Below, piece by piece: positions 54,343-63,100 of a stretch of 64,000 bases of DNA. How positions within the stretch are numbered: the stretch's first letter is position 1; each line of letters starts with the position of its first letter. The stretch is from NCBI RefSeq assembly GCF_009746715.1, contig NZ_VRKW01000014.1:32259-96258 (forward strand), given 5' to 3'. Below the pieces are notes generated by a model. It worked only from the letters and a program-made list of their open reading frames with translations. It made no database searches and had not been told where the DNA came from. The translations under genes and the position numbers were made by a program. Source of the stretch: Ketobacter sp. MCCC 1A13808 (GTDB lineage Bacteria; Pseudomonadota; Gammaproteobacteria; Pseudomonadales; Ketobacteraceae).

Positions 54343-55832
54343 CGCAGCTTATACAGATCCTCCAGACTGATTGAGCGCCCGTCGTCCATCACTCGTCGCG
54401 CATGCACTCGTCGTAACTGTCTTGGCTCAGCCACTCCGCAGGAGTGCGCAATCACCCCGACTTCATGCTGCAGATTACGATGAAAATTATAAACCCGAAC
54501 GCTTTTACTCTCGGGGTCCAAGCCCTGTTGCAAACGCGGGTCGTGGGTGGTCACGCCGGTCGGACAGGTGTTTTTGTTGCATTGCAATGCCTGTATGCAA
54601 CCCAGTGAGAACATAAAACCCCGCGCGGAGACGACAAAATCGGCACCCACACAGATCGCAGTCGCCACGGCACTGGGGGTAATTAATTTGCCGGAACAAA
54701 TAACCCGGATACGGTCGCGCAAGCCATATTCCACCAGTTTATCCACCAGAATGGGTAATGATTCCCGTAATGGCATGCCCACATCATCGATTAACGACAT
54801 GGGTGCTGCCCCGGTCCCTCCGTCGGCGCTGTCCAGGGTAATAAAATCCGGTGCCGATTCTACCCCTTTTATTTGAATCTCCGAGAACAGTTCGTCCAGC
54901 CAGTCCGGTGAACCCAGTACGGTTTTGATCCCGGTAGGCTTGCCCGTTACCTGGCGCACCCGTTCAATCATGGCCAACAAATCCGCTGCGCAACGAATTT
55001 CCGGGTGACGATTGGGGCTGACGGAGGCTTTACCAACCGGTATGCCGCGAATGGCAGCGATCTCCTCTGTCACTTTCTCCGCAGGCAGAATGCCACCTTT
55101 GCCCGGCTTGGCACCCTGGCTAAGCTTAATTTCGAACATGCGCACGTTGGCGTGGGATGCCACCTGCAACAGCTTATCGTCACTGAGGTTGCCGTGCGCA
55201 TCACGCACGCCGTATTTTGCGGTGCCAATCTGAAACACCAGATCGCACTCGCCTTCCAGATGCCAAGGTGACAAACCGCCTTCTCCGGTGTTCATCCAAC
55301 ATCCGGCTAACTTCGCACCATGGGAAAGTGCCTGCACAGCCGGTTTCGACAAGGCGCCAAAACTCATGCCGGAAATATTAATTATGGATTTTGCAGAATA
55401 GGGGTGCGGGCAGTCCGGTCCGATTACTAACGGCGCGGTTTCCACCATGTCTTCATCCAGTGTGGGATAGGCGGTATTCACAAATATAATGCTGCCGGAG
55501 CGATAGATGTCTTTACTGGAACCGAAGGCCACGGTGCGGTCCAGATCCTTTGCGGCGCGATAAACCCAGGAACGCTGAGCGCGATTAAAAGGCAGTTCCT
55601 CGCGATCCATGGCGAAAAAATATTGCCGGAAAAATTCACCCAGATGTTCGAATAGATATCGAAAGCGACCGATCACCGGATAGTTTCGCCGAATCGCCTG
55701 CTGCGTCTGCGATCGGTCAACGATGTACACCACCAACACAACCAGTACTAATATACCCATCACCAGCAACAGCAGGGCAGACATGATTTCTAGAGCTAAA
55801 AACAGGAAGTGACTGACGCGATCTGAAAACAT
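54339..55832 (-). CDS. FMN-binding glutamate synthase-like protein
   Basis: A 497-residue protein with an N-terminal membrane helix (about residues 12-36) and a GltB-type FMN/TIM-barrel domain. Recognisable motifs are NISGMSFGALSKPAVQALS, NTGEGGLSPWH, KLSQGAKPGKGG, TLDSADGGTGAAP and LGCIQALQCNKNTCPTGVTT, the last with cysteines near the 3Fe-4S site of GltB. The glutaminase domain and the GltD partner are missing, so it is not a complete glutamate synthase. Such stand-alone proteins are membrane-anchored oxidoreductases of unknown substrate. It lies just downstream of znuB on the same strand (4-bp gap), which may be coincidence. Confidence 0.85.
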   Translation of the reverse strand: MFSDRVSHFLFLALEIMSALLLLVMGILVLVVLVVYIVDRSQTQQAIRRNYPVIGRFRYLFEHLGEFFRQYFFAMDREELPFNRAQRSWVYRAAKDLDRTVAFGSSKDIYRSGSIIFVNTAYPTLDEDMVETAPLVIGPDCPHPYSAKSIINISGMSFGALSKPAVQALSHGAKLAGCWMNTGEGGLSPWHLEGECDLVFQIGTAKYGVRDAHGNLSDDKLLQVASHANVRMFEIKLSQGAKPGKGGILPAEKVTEEIAAIRGIPVGKASVSPNRHPEIRCAADLLAMIERVRQVTGKPTGIKTVLGSPDWLDELFSEIQIKGVESAPDFITLDSADGGTGAAPMSLIDDVGMPLRESLPILVDKLVEYGLRDRIRVICSGKLITPSAVATAICVGADFVVSARGFMFSLGCIQALQCNKNTCPTGVTTHDPRLQQGLDPESKSVRVYNFHRNLQHEVGVIAHSCGVAEPRQLRRVHARRVMDDGRSISLEDLYKLR

Positions 55833-55836
55833 AAAT

Positions 55837-56628
55837 TTAACCGTCTTGCCTTTTGACCAAAATAAAAATCAACAAAAACGCCAGCGCCGAACTCAATACG
55901 ATGCTGGGTCCGGCGGGGGTGTCGGCATACCAGGACAAGGACAGGCCGGAAAACACCGACATCATGCCCACCAAGCTGGCGATCAAGGCCATGCGCTCCG
56001 GGGTGTTAGCGAGTTTGCGCGCTGCTGCAGCGGGAATAATCAAAATTGCCGTTATCAACAACGCACCGACTACTTTCATGCCAATCGCCACCACGCTGGC
56101 CAACACCAGCATATACAGCAATCGGACCACGCCCACCGCAGTGCCTTCCGCCTGGGCCAGTTCCTGGTTGACCGTAATATTCAGCAACGGACGCCAGATA
56201 AACTTCAGCGTAATGCCGATCAGGCCGGCCAGACAGCCCACCCACACCAGATCGGACCAGGTCGTCGCCAGCAGATCCCCGAATAACAGCCCCAGCAGAT
56301 CCACCCGCACATGGTCCATCATGCTGACCAATACCAGTCCCAGCGCCAGGGTGCCGTGGGCCATAATGCCTAACAAGGTGTCGCTGGCGATGAAGCGCTG
56401 CCCTTGCAGCACAGTCAGGGCCAGGGCAATGCTGCTGCTCACCACAATCACGCCGATGGAGGGATTCAGTTCAAACAAAAAACCCAGTGCAATGCCCAGT
56501 AACGCGGAATGGGCCAGGGTGTCGCCGAAATACGCCATTCGCCCCCAGACCACAAAGCACCCCATCGGGCCGGAGATTGCCGCCAAAACCAGACCAATGC
56601 ACAGCGCCGGTAACATCAGTTCAATCAT
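55837..56628 (-). CDS. znuB: Zinc ABC transporter permease ZnuB
   Basis: A 263-residue ABC-3 family permease with about eight helices. Family features are GPMGCFVVWGRMAYFGDTLAHSALLGIALG and GALLITAILIIPAAAAR. It moves zinc delivered by ZnuA across the inner membrane, driven by ZnuC. Its start overlaps the end of znuC by 8 bp. Length is standard. Confidence 0.93.
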   Translation of the reverse strand: MIELMLPALCIGLVLAAISGPMGCFVVWGRMAYFGDTLAHSALLGIALGFLFELNPSIGVIVVSSSIALALTVLQGQRFIASDTLLGIMAHGTLALGLVLVSMMDHVRVDLLGLLFGDLLATTWSDLVWVGCLAGLIGITLKFIWRPLLNITVNQELAQAEGTAVGVVRLLYMLVLASVVAIGMKVVGALLITAILIIPAAAARKLANTPERMALIASLVGMMSVFSGLSLSWYADTPAGPSIVLSSALAFLLIFILVKRQDG

Positions 56629-57385
56629 GGTGGTGGCACCCGTCTTCGTCTTCTACGACTTTGCCGTGCAGGTCGTGGTGGTGGTCGTGTTTGTGGGTAT
56701 AAATAGCAATATCGTTGACGTTGTTATTGAATAAACTCAGGTATTCCGGATGTTGGGACACGGAGTCGGCTGTGCCGGAACAGCACACATGCTGATTCAG
56801 GCACAGTACCTGATCGGTTTGTGCCATGACAAAATGCAGATCATGGGACACCATTAAAATGGCAAAGCCTGCTTCATCCCGCAACTGGCCAAGCAAATGG
56901 TACAACGCCTGTTGCCCCTGCAAATCGACACCCTGCGCAGGTTCATCCAGAACCAACAGGTCCGGCTTACGCAACAACGCCCTGGCCAGCAGCACGCGCT
57001 GGAATTCGCCGCCGGATAAGCTTTGCACTGCCGCTGCCCGAAGTGAGCGCGCACCAACCCGGTCTAGCGCGGCTTGCACCGGGGCGGTGTCGCCGTTATT
57101 CGCTAACGTCAGAAAACGCTCCACGGACAGCGGCAGGCTCGAATCGACCGTCAGCCGTTGTGGCATATAGCCCACACGCAGATCCGGCATCTGCTGGCAG
57201 ACCCCTCGACTGGGTCGGTATAAACCCAGAATGACCTTCAGCAAACACGATTTGCCCGCGCCGTTGGGGCCGATAATGGTAAGAATCTGCCCGCGAAGCA
57301 CATCGAATGTAATCTGATTGAGAATACGCCGGTTTCTAAAATCAAGGCCCACATCGTGGAGGTGGACCAATATCTCGTCTGACAT
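56621..57385 (-). CDS. znuC: Zinc ABC transporter ATPase ZnuC with His-rich tail
   Basis: A 254-residue ATPase with Walker A GPNGAGKS, signature LSGGEFQRVLLARAL, Walker B LLVLDEP and the H-loop VSHDLHF. The C-terminus has a His/Asp-rich tail (HKHDHHHDLHG, then DGCHHHD) that can bind zinc and may sense or buffer cytosolic metal. It is divergent from znuA across a 184-bp gap. The zur gene, often next to znuC, is missing here. No clear Zur box was found in the gap. Confidence 0.94.
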   Translation of the reverse strand: MSDEILVHLHDVGLDFRNRRILNQITFDVLRGQILTIIGPNGAGKSCLLKVILGLYRPSRGVCQQMPDLRVGYMPQRLTVDSSLPLSVERFLTLANNGDTAPVQAALDRVGARSLRAAAVQSLSGGEFQRVLLARALLRKPDLLVLDEPAQGVDLQGQQALYHLLGQLRDEAGFAILMVSHDLHFVMAQTDQVLCLNQHVCCSGTADSVSQHPEYLSLFNNNVNDIAIYTHKHDHHHDLHGKVVEDEDGCHHHD

Positions 57386-57569
57386 GAATAGCAGATGACC
57401 CCTGTGAATTCGCTGCCATCCTAATACTGTTGCCTCGGCTTCACAATGATCAGGCTCAGTTGCCAGTCAATCCGTGGCCAAAACAATGGTACAATTGCGC
57501 GCCGCTCAGCCGCGGCCGGCTATCATCGTTGTGCTTTCGCTGATCTGCTATTTACTGTCTGGAATTCTG

Positions 57570-58517
57570 ATGTATCGACTTATTTTCTGCCTAATGGCTC
57601 TGTCTTGGGGTGTTACAACGCCCGTTAATGCTGCCGCTGAGAACCCATCAACCGGCGCAGAGCTGCAACTGCTGGCTTCGGTGCGTCCGATTGCGCTGAT
57701 GGTGCAGGAGCTCACCCAAAATACGCCGGTGAGAGTCACAACCTTATTACCGGAAGGCGCCACGCCTCATGATTACGCGCTCAAACCGAGCGATCTGAAA
57801 GCCATACAGCAGGCGGATTTACTGGTGTGGCTGGGCCCGCAAGGGGAACCGTATCTGGATAAAGTGGCGCAGCGGGCGCAGATCAGCCTGAATTGGGAAT
57901 CGGTTCCCGGCCTCAAAACGCTGTCGCTGCGGGATGCGATGCACGACGAAGATCACCAGCCGGATCAGCAGGAACGTTTCGGTCACAATTCAGCCTATGA
58001 CCTGCACTTCTGGTTTAATACTGAAAACGCGCTTTTGCTTGCGCAAGCCATTCGCGAGAAAATTGTCGCTATCAGGCCCGAACTGGCACCATCTATAGCC
58101 CAAAATCTGGAAAAGCTAAATCAAAGCCTGCAACAGCAGAATCAGCAAACCCGCTCCATTTTATCTGCCCAAGGTCAGCCTTTTTTACTCGCTCATGATG
58201 CCTATCAGTATCTGGAGGCAGAGCTGGGAATCCATTCTGTGGGGGCCGTGGTGCTGAATCCGGATGTGAAACCCGGTGCCAAACACCTGATGGAACTGAA
58301 GCAGGCAATCGGGATGCAGAAGGTCGGGTGTGTGATTACCGGCCCTGAAGTCAGCCCGGCATTGCTGGACAAGATCGACAGCAACCCCCCCATGATCCGG
58401 GTCGGGATTGATCCATTGGCGTGGGATTTTGAAGGTGACGGGTTCAGTTTGTGGCTGGCCAGTGTGTATGTGAAGGTGGTGGTGTGTACGGTGGCGGGGG
58501 TTGAAGAAGCCCGTTAA
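57570..58517 (+). CDS. znuA: Zinc-binding periplasmic protein ZnuA
   Basis: About 315 residues from the ATG at 57570, with GGAA seven bases upstream and a signal peptide (residues 1-21, LMALSWGVTTPVNA). Metal ligands are the histidines in GATPHDYALKPSD, DLHFWFN and LAHDAYQYL and an Asp in GIDPLAW. The His-rich loop usual for ZnuA is short (HDEDHQPDQQERFGHN). It captures Zn2+ for ZnuBC. The last five codons (VEEAR) and the stop lie within the 140-bp direct repeat shared with the rhs leader. Confidence 0.92.
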   Translation: MYRLIFCLMALSWGVTTPVNAAAENPSTGAELQLLASVRPIALMVQELTQNTPVRVTTLLPEGATPHDYALKPSDLKAIQQADLLVWLGPQGEPYLDKVAQRAQISLNWESVPGLKTLSLRDAMHDEDHQPDQQERFGHNSAYDLHFWFNTENALLLAQAIREKIVAIRPELAPSIAQNLEKLNQSLQQQNQQTRSILSAQGQPFLLAHDAYQYLEAELGIHSVGAVVLNPDVKPGAKHLMELKQAIGMQKVGCVITGPEVSPALLDKIDSNPPMIRVGIDPLAWDFEGDGFSLWLASVYVKVVVCTVAGVEEAR

Positions 58518-58641
58518 AACCTAAACTTTAACGCTCTCTCTGTCTATCTACCCAAGTAGAATTTTGTGCTGAGGATCAGCAAGACATGGGCGACGACAGC
58601 AACAGCGGTAACAATTCCAACAAATCGGGCGCAAGCTCCTC
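58501..58641 (+). repeat. 140-bp direct repeat, copy 1 (end of znuA, rhs leader)
   Basis: This segment is identical to 60046-60186 except for one base in the first 140 (58621 c versus t). It holds the last 17 bases of the znuA frame, an untranslated leader and the first 19 codons of an rhs frame. Weaker similarity continues for about 20 bp. The offset between copies is 1545 bp. Confidence 0.93.
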
Positions 58642-58759
58642 CGTATCCGATAACGATGCCTTCGGGGAAACGAAATTTGTCTGGAACGGCGATGTGGTGC
58701 TCAGTAAAAAGCGCAACAGCGAAGAGGCGCTGTATGTGAACCCAACAGTTTCAACTTAA
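58586..58759 (+). pseudogene. Collapsed mini-rhs: Rhs N-terminus joined to core C-terminal piece
   Basis: This 57-codon frame begins like the downstream full-length Rhs (MGDDSNSGNNSNKSGASSS). After about 22 codons it jumps to a segment (DAFGETKFVWNGDVVLSKKR) that aligns to residues 1244-1263 of that Rhs (DAFGETEFVWNGDVLLSEKR). About 1220 codons are thus missing. The tail has lost a few bases relative to the intact gene (LYLYEPNSF becomes LYVNPTVST) and ends in TAA. The N-terminal part is nearly identical to the intact copy while the C-terminal piece has diverged, so it probably came from a second, paralogous rhs gene by internal deletion. It is unlikely to make a functional protein. Confidence 0.85.
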
Positions 58760-58837
58760 ACTTCATATCAGGACAACTAAATCCCCCGATTCCTGGATCT
58801 GTAGGTAGAGAGCTAGCTCCTTCGACAGGGTTGTTTA

Positions 58838-59290
58838 TTATTCGTTTAATAGATTTTCTACGATAATGATGGATTCAAATCGTTTAAAATCCTTCACGTT
58901 ATGAGTCATCAAATTAGAGACACCATTGGCCAGCATAGAGGCGACGATATTCATATCATGTATTTGCTTGCCGCCACAGGGGAACTGCTTTAGCAGAGAT
59001 ACTAACTGCTGAGTCTCTTTGTTGGTATCATCGGCTACATTGAATTTTTTAGAGAAGTGCTCGATCTGCTGTAAAACGGCATCTTTAGGTAGGGAGTCAA
59101 ACGCTTGCGGGCGTGTCATGACGACAAGAAATTCACGGATGATCTGGCGACTGATCCATAATGAACGATTGGCATTATACGCAGTTTCTAAAGCAGCCAG
59201 CGCTTGCTGCTGAAAAGGGGATTCCTTCACACTGGCGTATACCAGGATATTAGTGTCAATAAAAAGAGGCTTAGCGTCCATCGTCACCAT
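58838..59290 (-). CDS. PIN domain toxin (VapC-like)
   Basis: A 150-residue PIN protein. It has the first acidic residue in FIDTNILVYAS, a conserved Glu in REFLVVMTR, and IHDMNIVASM, with Asp in the third motif. The fold is that of VapC-type ribonucleases that cut tRNA or rRNA. It may start at ATG 59290 (GAAGAG upstream) or 59281, both inside the end of the antitoxin gene, so it is translationally coupled. It forms an operon with the antitoxin and the XRE regulator, between the two direct repeats of the rhs locus. The DNA is more AT-rich than the flanks. Confidence 0.85.
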   Translation of the reverse strand: MVTMDAKPLFIDTNILVYASVKESPFQQQALAALETAYNANRSLWISRQIIREFLVVMTRPQAFDSLPKDAVLQQIEHFSKKFNVADDTNKETQQLVSLLKQFPCGGKQIHDMNIVASMLANGVSNLMTHNVKDFKRFESIIIVENLLNE

Positions 59291-59504
59291 AGATCTCTTC
59301 TCGACTTAATTCTAATTCCTGAGGCCATTGTCCTGCACTTAAAACAGGGAAGTCTAAGGCCGTGTGCGGTTTATTGATTTGTTCACGCTTGGTGCGTTCA
59401 CATAGAAAATCCACAAAATCTTCCACCTCAGCCACGCGCTCGAGTGGGAGGTGCCGAATCTTCTCAACTAAATGTTCTAATGATTGGGGTTGAAAACTCA
59501 TCAT
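59271..59504 (-). CDS. Antitoxin-like small protein (VapB/DUF2281 type)
   Basis: A 77-residue protein. The helical N-terminal part LEHLVEKIRHLPLERVAEVEDFVDFL is a pattern of DUF2281/VapB-like antitoxins. A flexible C-terminus (from about residue 45) would embrace the toxin. The site GGAG is six bases before the ATG at 59504. It overlaps the toxin start by 20 bp and begins 8 bp after the XRE stop. Assignment as antitoxin is by gene order and size; DNA binding is not obvious. Confidence 0.78.
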   Translation of the reverse strand: MMSFQPQSLEHLVEKIRHLPLERVAEVEDFVDFLCERTKREQINKPHTALDFPVLSAGQWPQELELSREEIYGDDGR

Positions 59505-59512
59505 TCACTCCG

Positions 59513-59887
59513 TTATTGGTGCGTTGTAGATTCCGATAATTGAGCTGCTTTTAAAAACGTATCAATGACTTGCACTAATTTACGCTTTTCTTTGTTGGGT
59601 AGCTTCTCAATCTGCTGGAAGCGGCGCTGCAAGCGGGTATCTGGTTGGCGATTTTTTTTAAGGGGTTCAAGTCCGAGTAATTCATCGGAGGTGACATTGA
59701 GCAGTGCGGCTAATTTAGGCAAGAGGGCTGCCGGGGGGTATTCGGTATGGCCTTCATAGTGGGATACCATGCGCTGAGAGACATCCAGCTCATTGGCCAG
59801 TTCAGTCTGGGTATAACCGGCCTGCTTGCGCAATGTGACTAGTCGCTTACCAAAGTCGGTTAACTCGTCAATGTTCTGTTTAGGCAT
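59513..59887 (-). CDS. XRE family transcriptional regulator of the TA operon
   Basis: A 124-residue protein. The N-terminal XRE helix-turn-helix covers residues 12-66 (RLVTLRKQAGYTQTELANEL, SQRMVSHYEGHTEYPP). The C-terminal half is basic and helical. AGGAGAAC precedes the ATG at 59887. It is the first gene of the three-gene XRE-antitoxin-toxin operon. The inverted repeat at 59968-59992 in its promoter is the likely autoregulatory operator. Confidence 0.88.
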   Translation of the reverse strand: MPKQNIDELTDFGKRLVTLRKQAGYTQTELANELDVSQRMVSHYEGHTEYPPAALLPKLAALLNVTSDELLGLEPLKKNRQPDTRLQRRFQQIEKLPNKEKRKLVQVIDTFLKAAQLSESTTHQ

Positions 59888-59967
59888 TGTTGTTCTCCTG
59901 GAGGCCCGATCGGCTTGGCGCCTTGGACTGTTACCCGGTTTTCCATGCTTTCTAGTAGTAACTTGCT

Positions 59968-59992
59968 AGCATATACGTCAAATGTATATGCT
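59968..59992. promoter_or_regulatory. Operator-like inverted repeat of the XRE-TA operon
   Basis: Perfect 9-bp arms AGCATATAC and GTATATGCT, separated by seven bases, lie 81 bp upstream of the XRE start. A further half-site (GTATATGAG) occurs near 60023. The spacing fits a dimeric XRE repressor. Confidence 0.65.
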
Positions 59993-60045
59993 CATGGAGG
60001 ATAAATAAAGTAGAAATTTAATGTATATGAGTAATGCCAGTGTTT

Positions 60046-60186
60046 TTGAAGAAGCCCGTTAAAACCTAAACTTTAACGCTCTCTCTGTCTATCTACCCAA
60101 GTAGAATTTTGTGCTGAGGATCAGCAAGACATGGGCGACGACAGCAACAGCGGTAACAATTCCAATAAATCGGGCGCAAGCTCCTC
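60046..60186 (+). repeat. 140-bp direct repeat, copy 2 (leader of the intact rhs)
   Basis: Second copy of the repeat at 58501-58641. It carries a 17-base remnant of the znuA tail (TTGAAGAAGCCCGTTAA) that has no coding role here. The leader and first 19 codons of the intact rhs follow. The znuA remnant shows that the repeat was formed at the znuA-rhs junction. Confidence 0.93.
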
Positions 60187-63100
60187 CATACCTGACAACT
60201 ACGCCATGCCGAGTTGCCGCTCGGCCAACCAACCGGTCGCTATCAGCCTCGTGTACGACGACCTCTATAACACGCCGGTCGCTGAAACCCCATATACCGT
60301 TATCTGCGCTAAAGACCCCTCCTCCCCGATTAAAGGTGTGACCGACGCCGATGGCAAAGCTCAGCTGGATAACGTCCACGCCGGCCCCTTAACCGTCACC
60401 TTCCATCCCGAAAACGACACTCAGGACAAGGCGGATGCAGCTCAGCTGCGCAAAGAGCTGGAGCGATCCCTGGATACCCTGGTAATGGACGCCAGCGATG
60501 CCAAAGCAATGCACGAACGCATGCTGTCGGAATACAATTTAGTGGAAAAAGGTGCTATCTACACCGGTGCGATTGCAGATGGGTTGGTTACCGGTGTTGC
60601 GGGATATGGCGAGATGGTGGCCGCAGTCGGCTCGGTTCTGGCGAGCCTGGGCAAAGAATACCTGGATATCTATGGCGCCATTCTCACCGGCGATATAAAG
60701 GCACTACAGGCAAAATTAGAACAGGCCGAAGCAGCCGGTCAGGCGTTTGCAGACTCCTCAAGAGAAACCGCTGAAACCCTCTTTCTGCTAATGTCCGACG
60801 AAGAGGCGATGGCCATTCTGAAAGACTTCCCGGAACGTTACTGGGATGCGCACCATAGTCTGGATAAAGCCCATATGGCGGGCACGATGGGCACCGACTT
60901 AGTGGTGGGCGCTTTGATGGCGGCGGCCACCGGCGCTGTCGGCACATCGGCTGTCGGCGCAAAAATGATTGCTACCGGCGGGCCCAAAGTCGCTAAAGTA
61001 GTCGAAACCCTGACTGCCCTCGCGACCAAACTGAAAAAAACCAAAGCCAAAAAAACCTACCAGGGACGATCCGGCGGCGCGGTGGACGGCAAAGTCACCA
61101 GCACAGCCAGTAATGGCCCGCTCAGCGGGCAGGACGCCGGTCATCTGGAAACTACGGGTAAAAATCCCAACGGTGATACCACCCCTAAGGCAGACAAAAC
61201 CGTTCAGTCGTCTGAGCCCATCAGCATGATCACAGGCGAAGAACTGCTGCCGCAAACAGACTTTATCATCGGCGGATTAATTCCCCTGGAGTGGAAGCGT
61301 TTTTACCGTACTTCGAATCCGGTCAATCGTGGCTTGGGCCATGGTTGGACTTATCCGGTCAGTGAAACCCTGCAAATCGGCAACGACAGTATCCTGTTCC
61401 ATGATGCCGAAGGCCGCCGTATCGAATTCCCGGTGCCTGCCGTGGGCCAATTCACCAGCAACCGGGCAGAAGGCTTAATCCTGCATTGCGACTGGCATAA
61501 CGTCTATTACCTGAAGCAACCCGGCCAACCGGACAAGCTGTTCGCCGGAGACGACATCATCAGCGGCGCCCGATCCGCAACGTTACGCCTCAAAGCCCTG
61601 ATCGATCCGGTAGGCAACCGCTGGGACTGTTTCTATAACGATCAAACCCAGCTGATCGAACGCATGGAATCCACCTGGGGCAGCACTCTGCTGTTTGAAG
61701 CCAACGCCCGGGGCATGATTGGCCGCATCCGTGAACAAATTACGCCGGTCGTAGCCTCCTCTGGCGCTAATCAAAGCGGTGCTTTCCAAACCAACGCCTA
61801 TCAAACCAAGGTCAGCTACCACTACGATGAACAGCGCGACCTGATAGCAGTGGAAGACGCAGGCGGTGACGCCGAACAGTTCCGTTATCAAAACCACATC
61901 ATCACCCAGCGCACCCTGCGCAGCGGCTTCAACTTCTATTTCCAATGGGATCAATACACACCCAAAGCCCGCTGTATCCGTCAATGGGGTGATGACCTGG
62001 GCGATGGTGCCATCTATGACTATCACTTCGAATGGGACCCGGACAACCGCATCAGCCGATCCTATGACAGCTACGACAATCTATTAGAAATACACTACAA
62101 CGAACACGGCCTGCCGGATAAAGAAATCGACCCCGAAGGCAATACCACCTGCTACGAATATGACCGTTGTGGCCGCAAAACCAAAGTCATCGATCCGCTG
62201 GGGAATGAGCAAACCTTTACTTACGACAAAGTAGGCAACCTGACCTATTGTTCAGACGCTGCCGGGGGCGGCTTTACCCAACTGTATGACCTCAAGCACC
62301 GTCCGATCAGCTTTCTGGACGCCGAAGGCAACACCTGGAGCCGGGAATACAACGAGCAGGGGCTGGTCAGCAAAACCACCGATGCCGAAGGCAACGTCGT
62401 TCAATACTTCTATAACGATGTCGGCCTGCCCCAGATCATCATTGATCCCAACGGCGACAAACAAATCCTCGCCTGGAACGCCAAAGGCCAATTGATCACC
62501 CGGGCCACCGGCAACGAAGCACAACCCGTCGAGCCGACCCACTACCGCTACGATCAGCAGGGCAATGTAGCCACCGTAGAGCAAGGCGGCAGGCAAACTC
62601 GCTACACCCATGACCAGAAAGGCGACGTTGTCGCAATCCACTATCCGGACGGCGGGCGCGCCAGCCTCAACTACAACGCCTCGCGCCAACTCACGCAATA
62701 CACCGATGCACTAGGCCGCACCACCCGTTTTCAATACGATGGCCTGGCGCAAGTTGTCCGGAGAATCGATCCCAACGGACAGGTGCTGCATTACCAATAC
62801 GATCTTGAACGGAACCTGATTGGGCTGATCAATGAAAACGGCGAACGCTACCAACTGAAATACGATAAAAACGAACGCCTGATCGAAGAAGTCGGCTTTG
62901 ATGGCCGCGTGCAACAATACCAATACGATCCGCTAGGCCACCTGACAACCCATATCGAAGGCCTACATACCGAAACTGAACTGCTGCAAGCAAACTCCAC
63001 CCACTTCAAACGCGATGCACTGGGCCGCATGCTTAAAAAGCAAACCCCGGACGGTAATGACGCCGCGTTCAGTTACGATCGCAACGGCCGCCTAGCCAGT

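Noticed and set aside
55853..56734. A 293-codon plus-strand frame opposite znuB/znuC
   Set aside because: It is antisense to two well-recognised genes and its product is low-complexity (Thr, Asn and Pro rich) without motifs.
57386..57569. Possible Zur box between znuC and znuA
   Set aside because: No sequence close to the GTTATAATATAAC-type consensus was found. A CAATGGTACAATTG segment is only a partial dyad.
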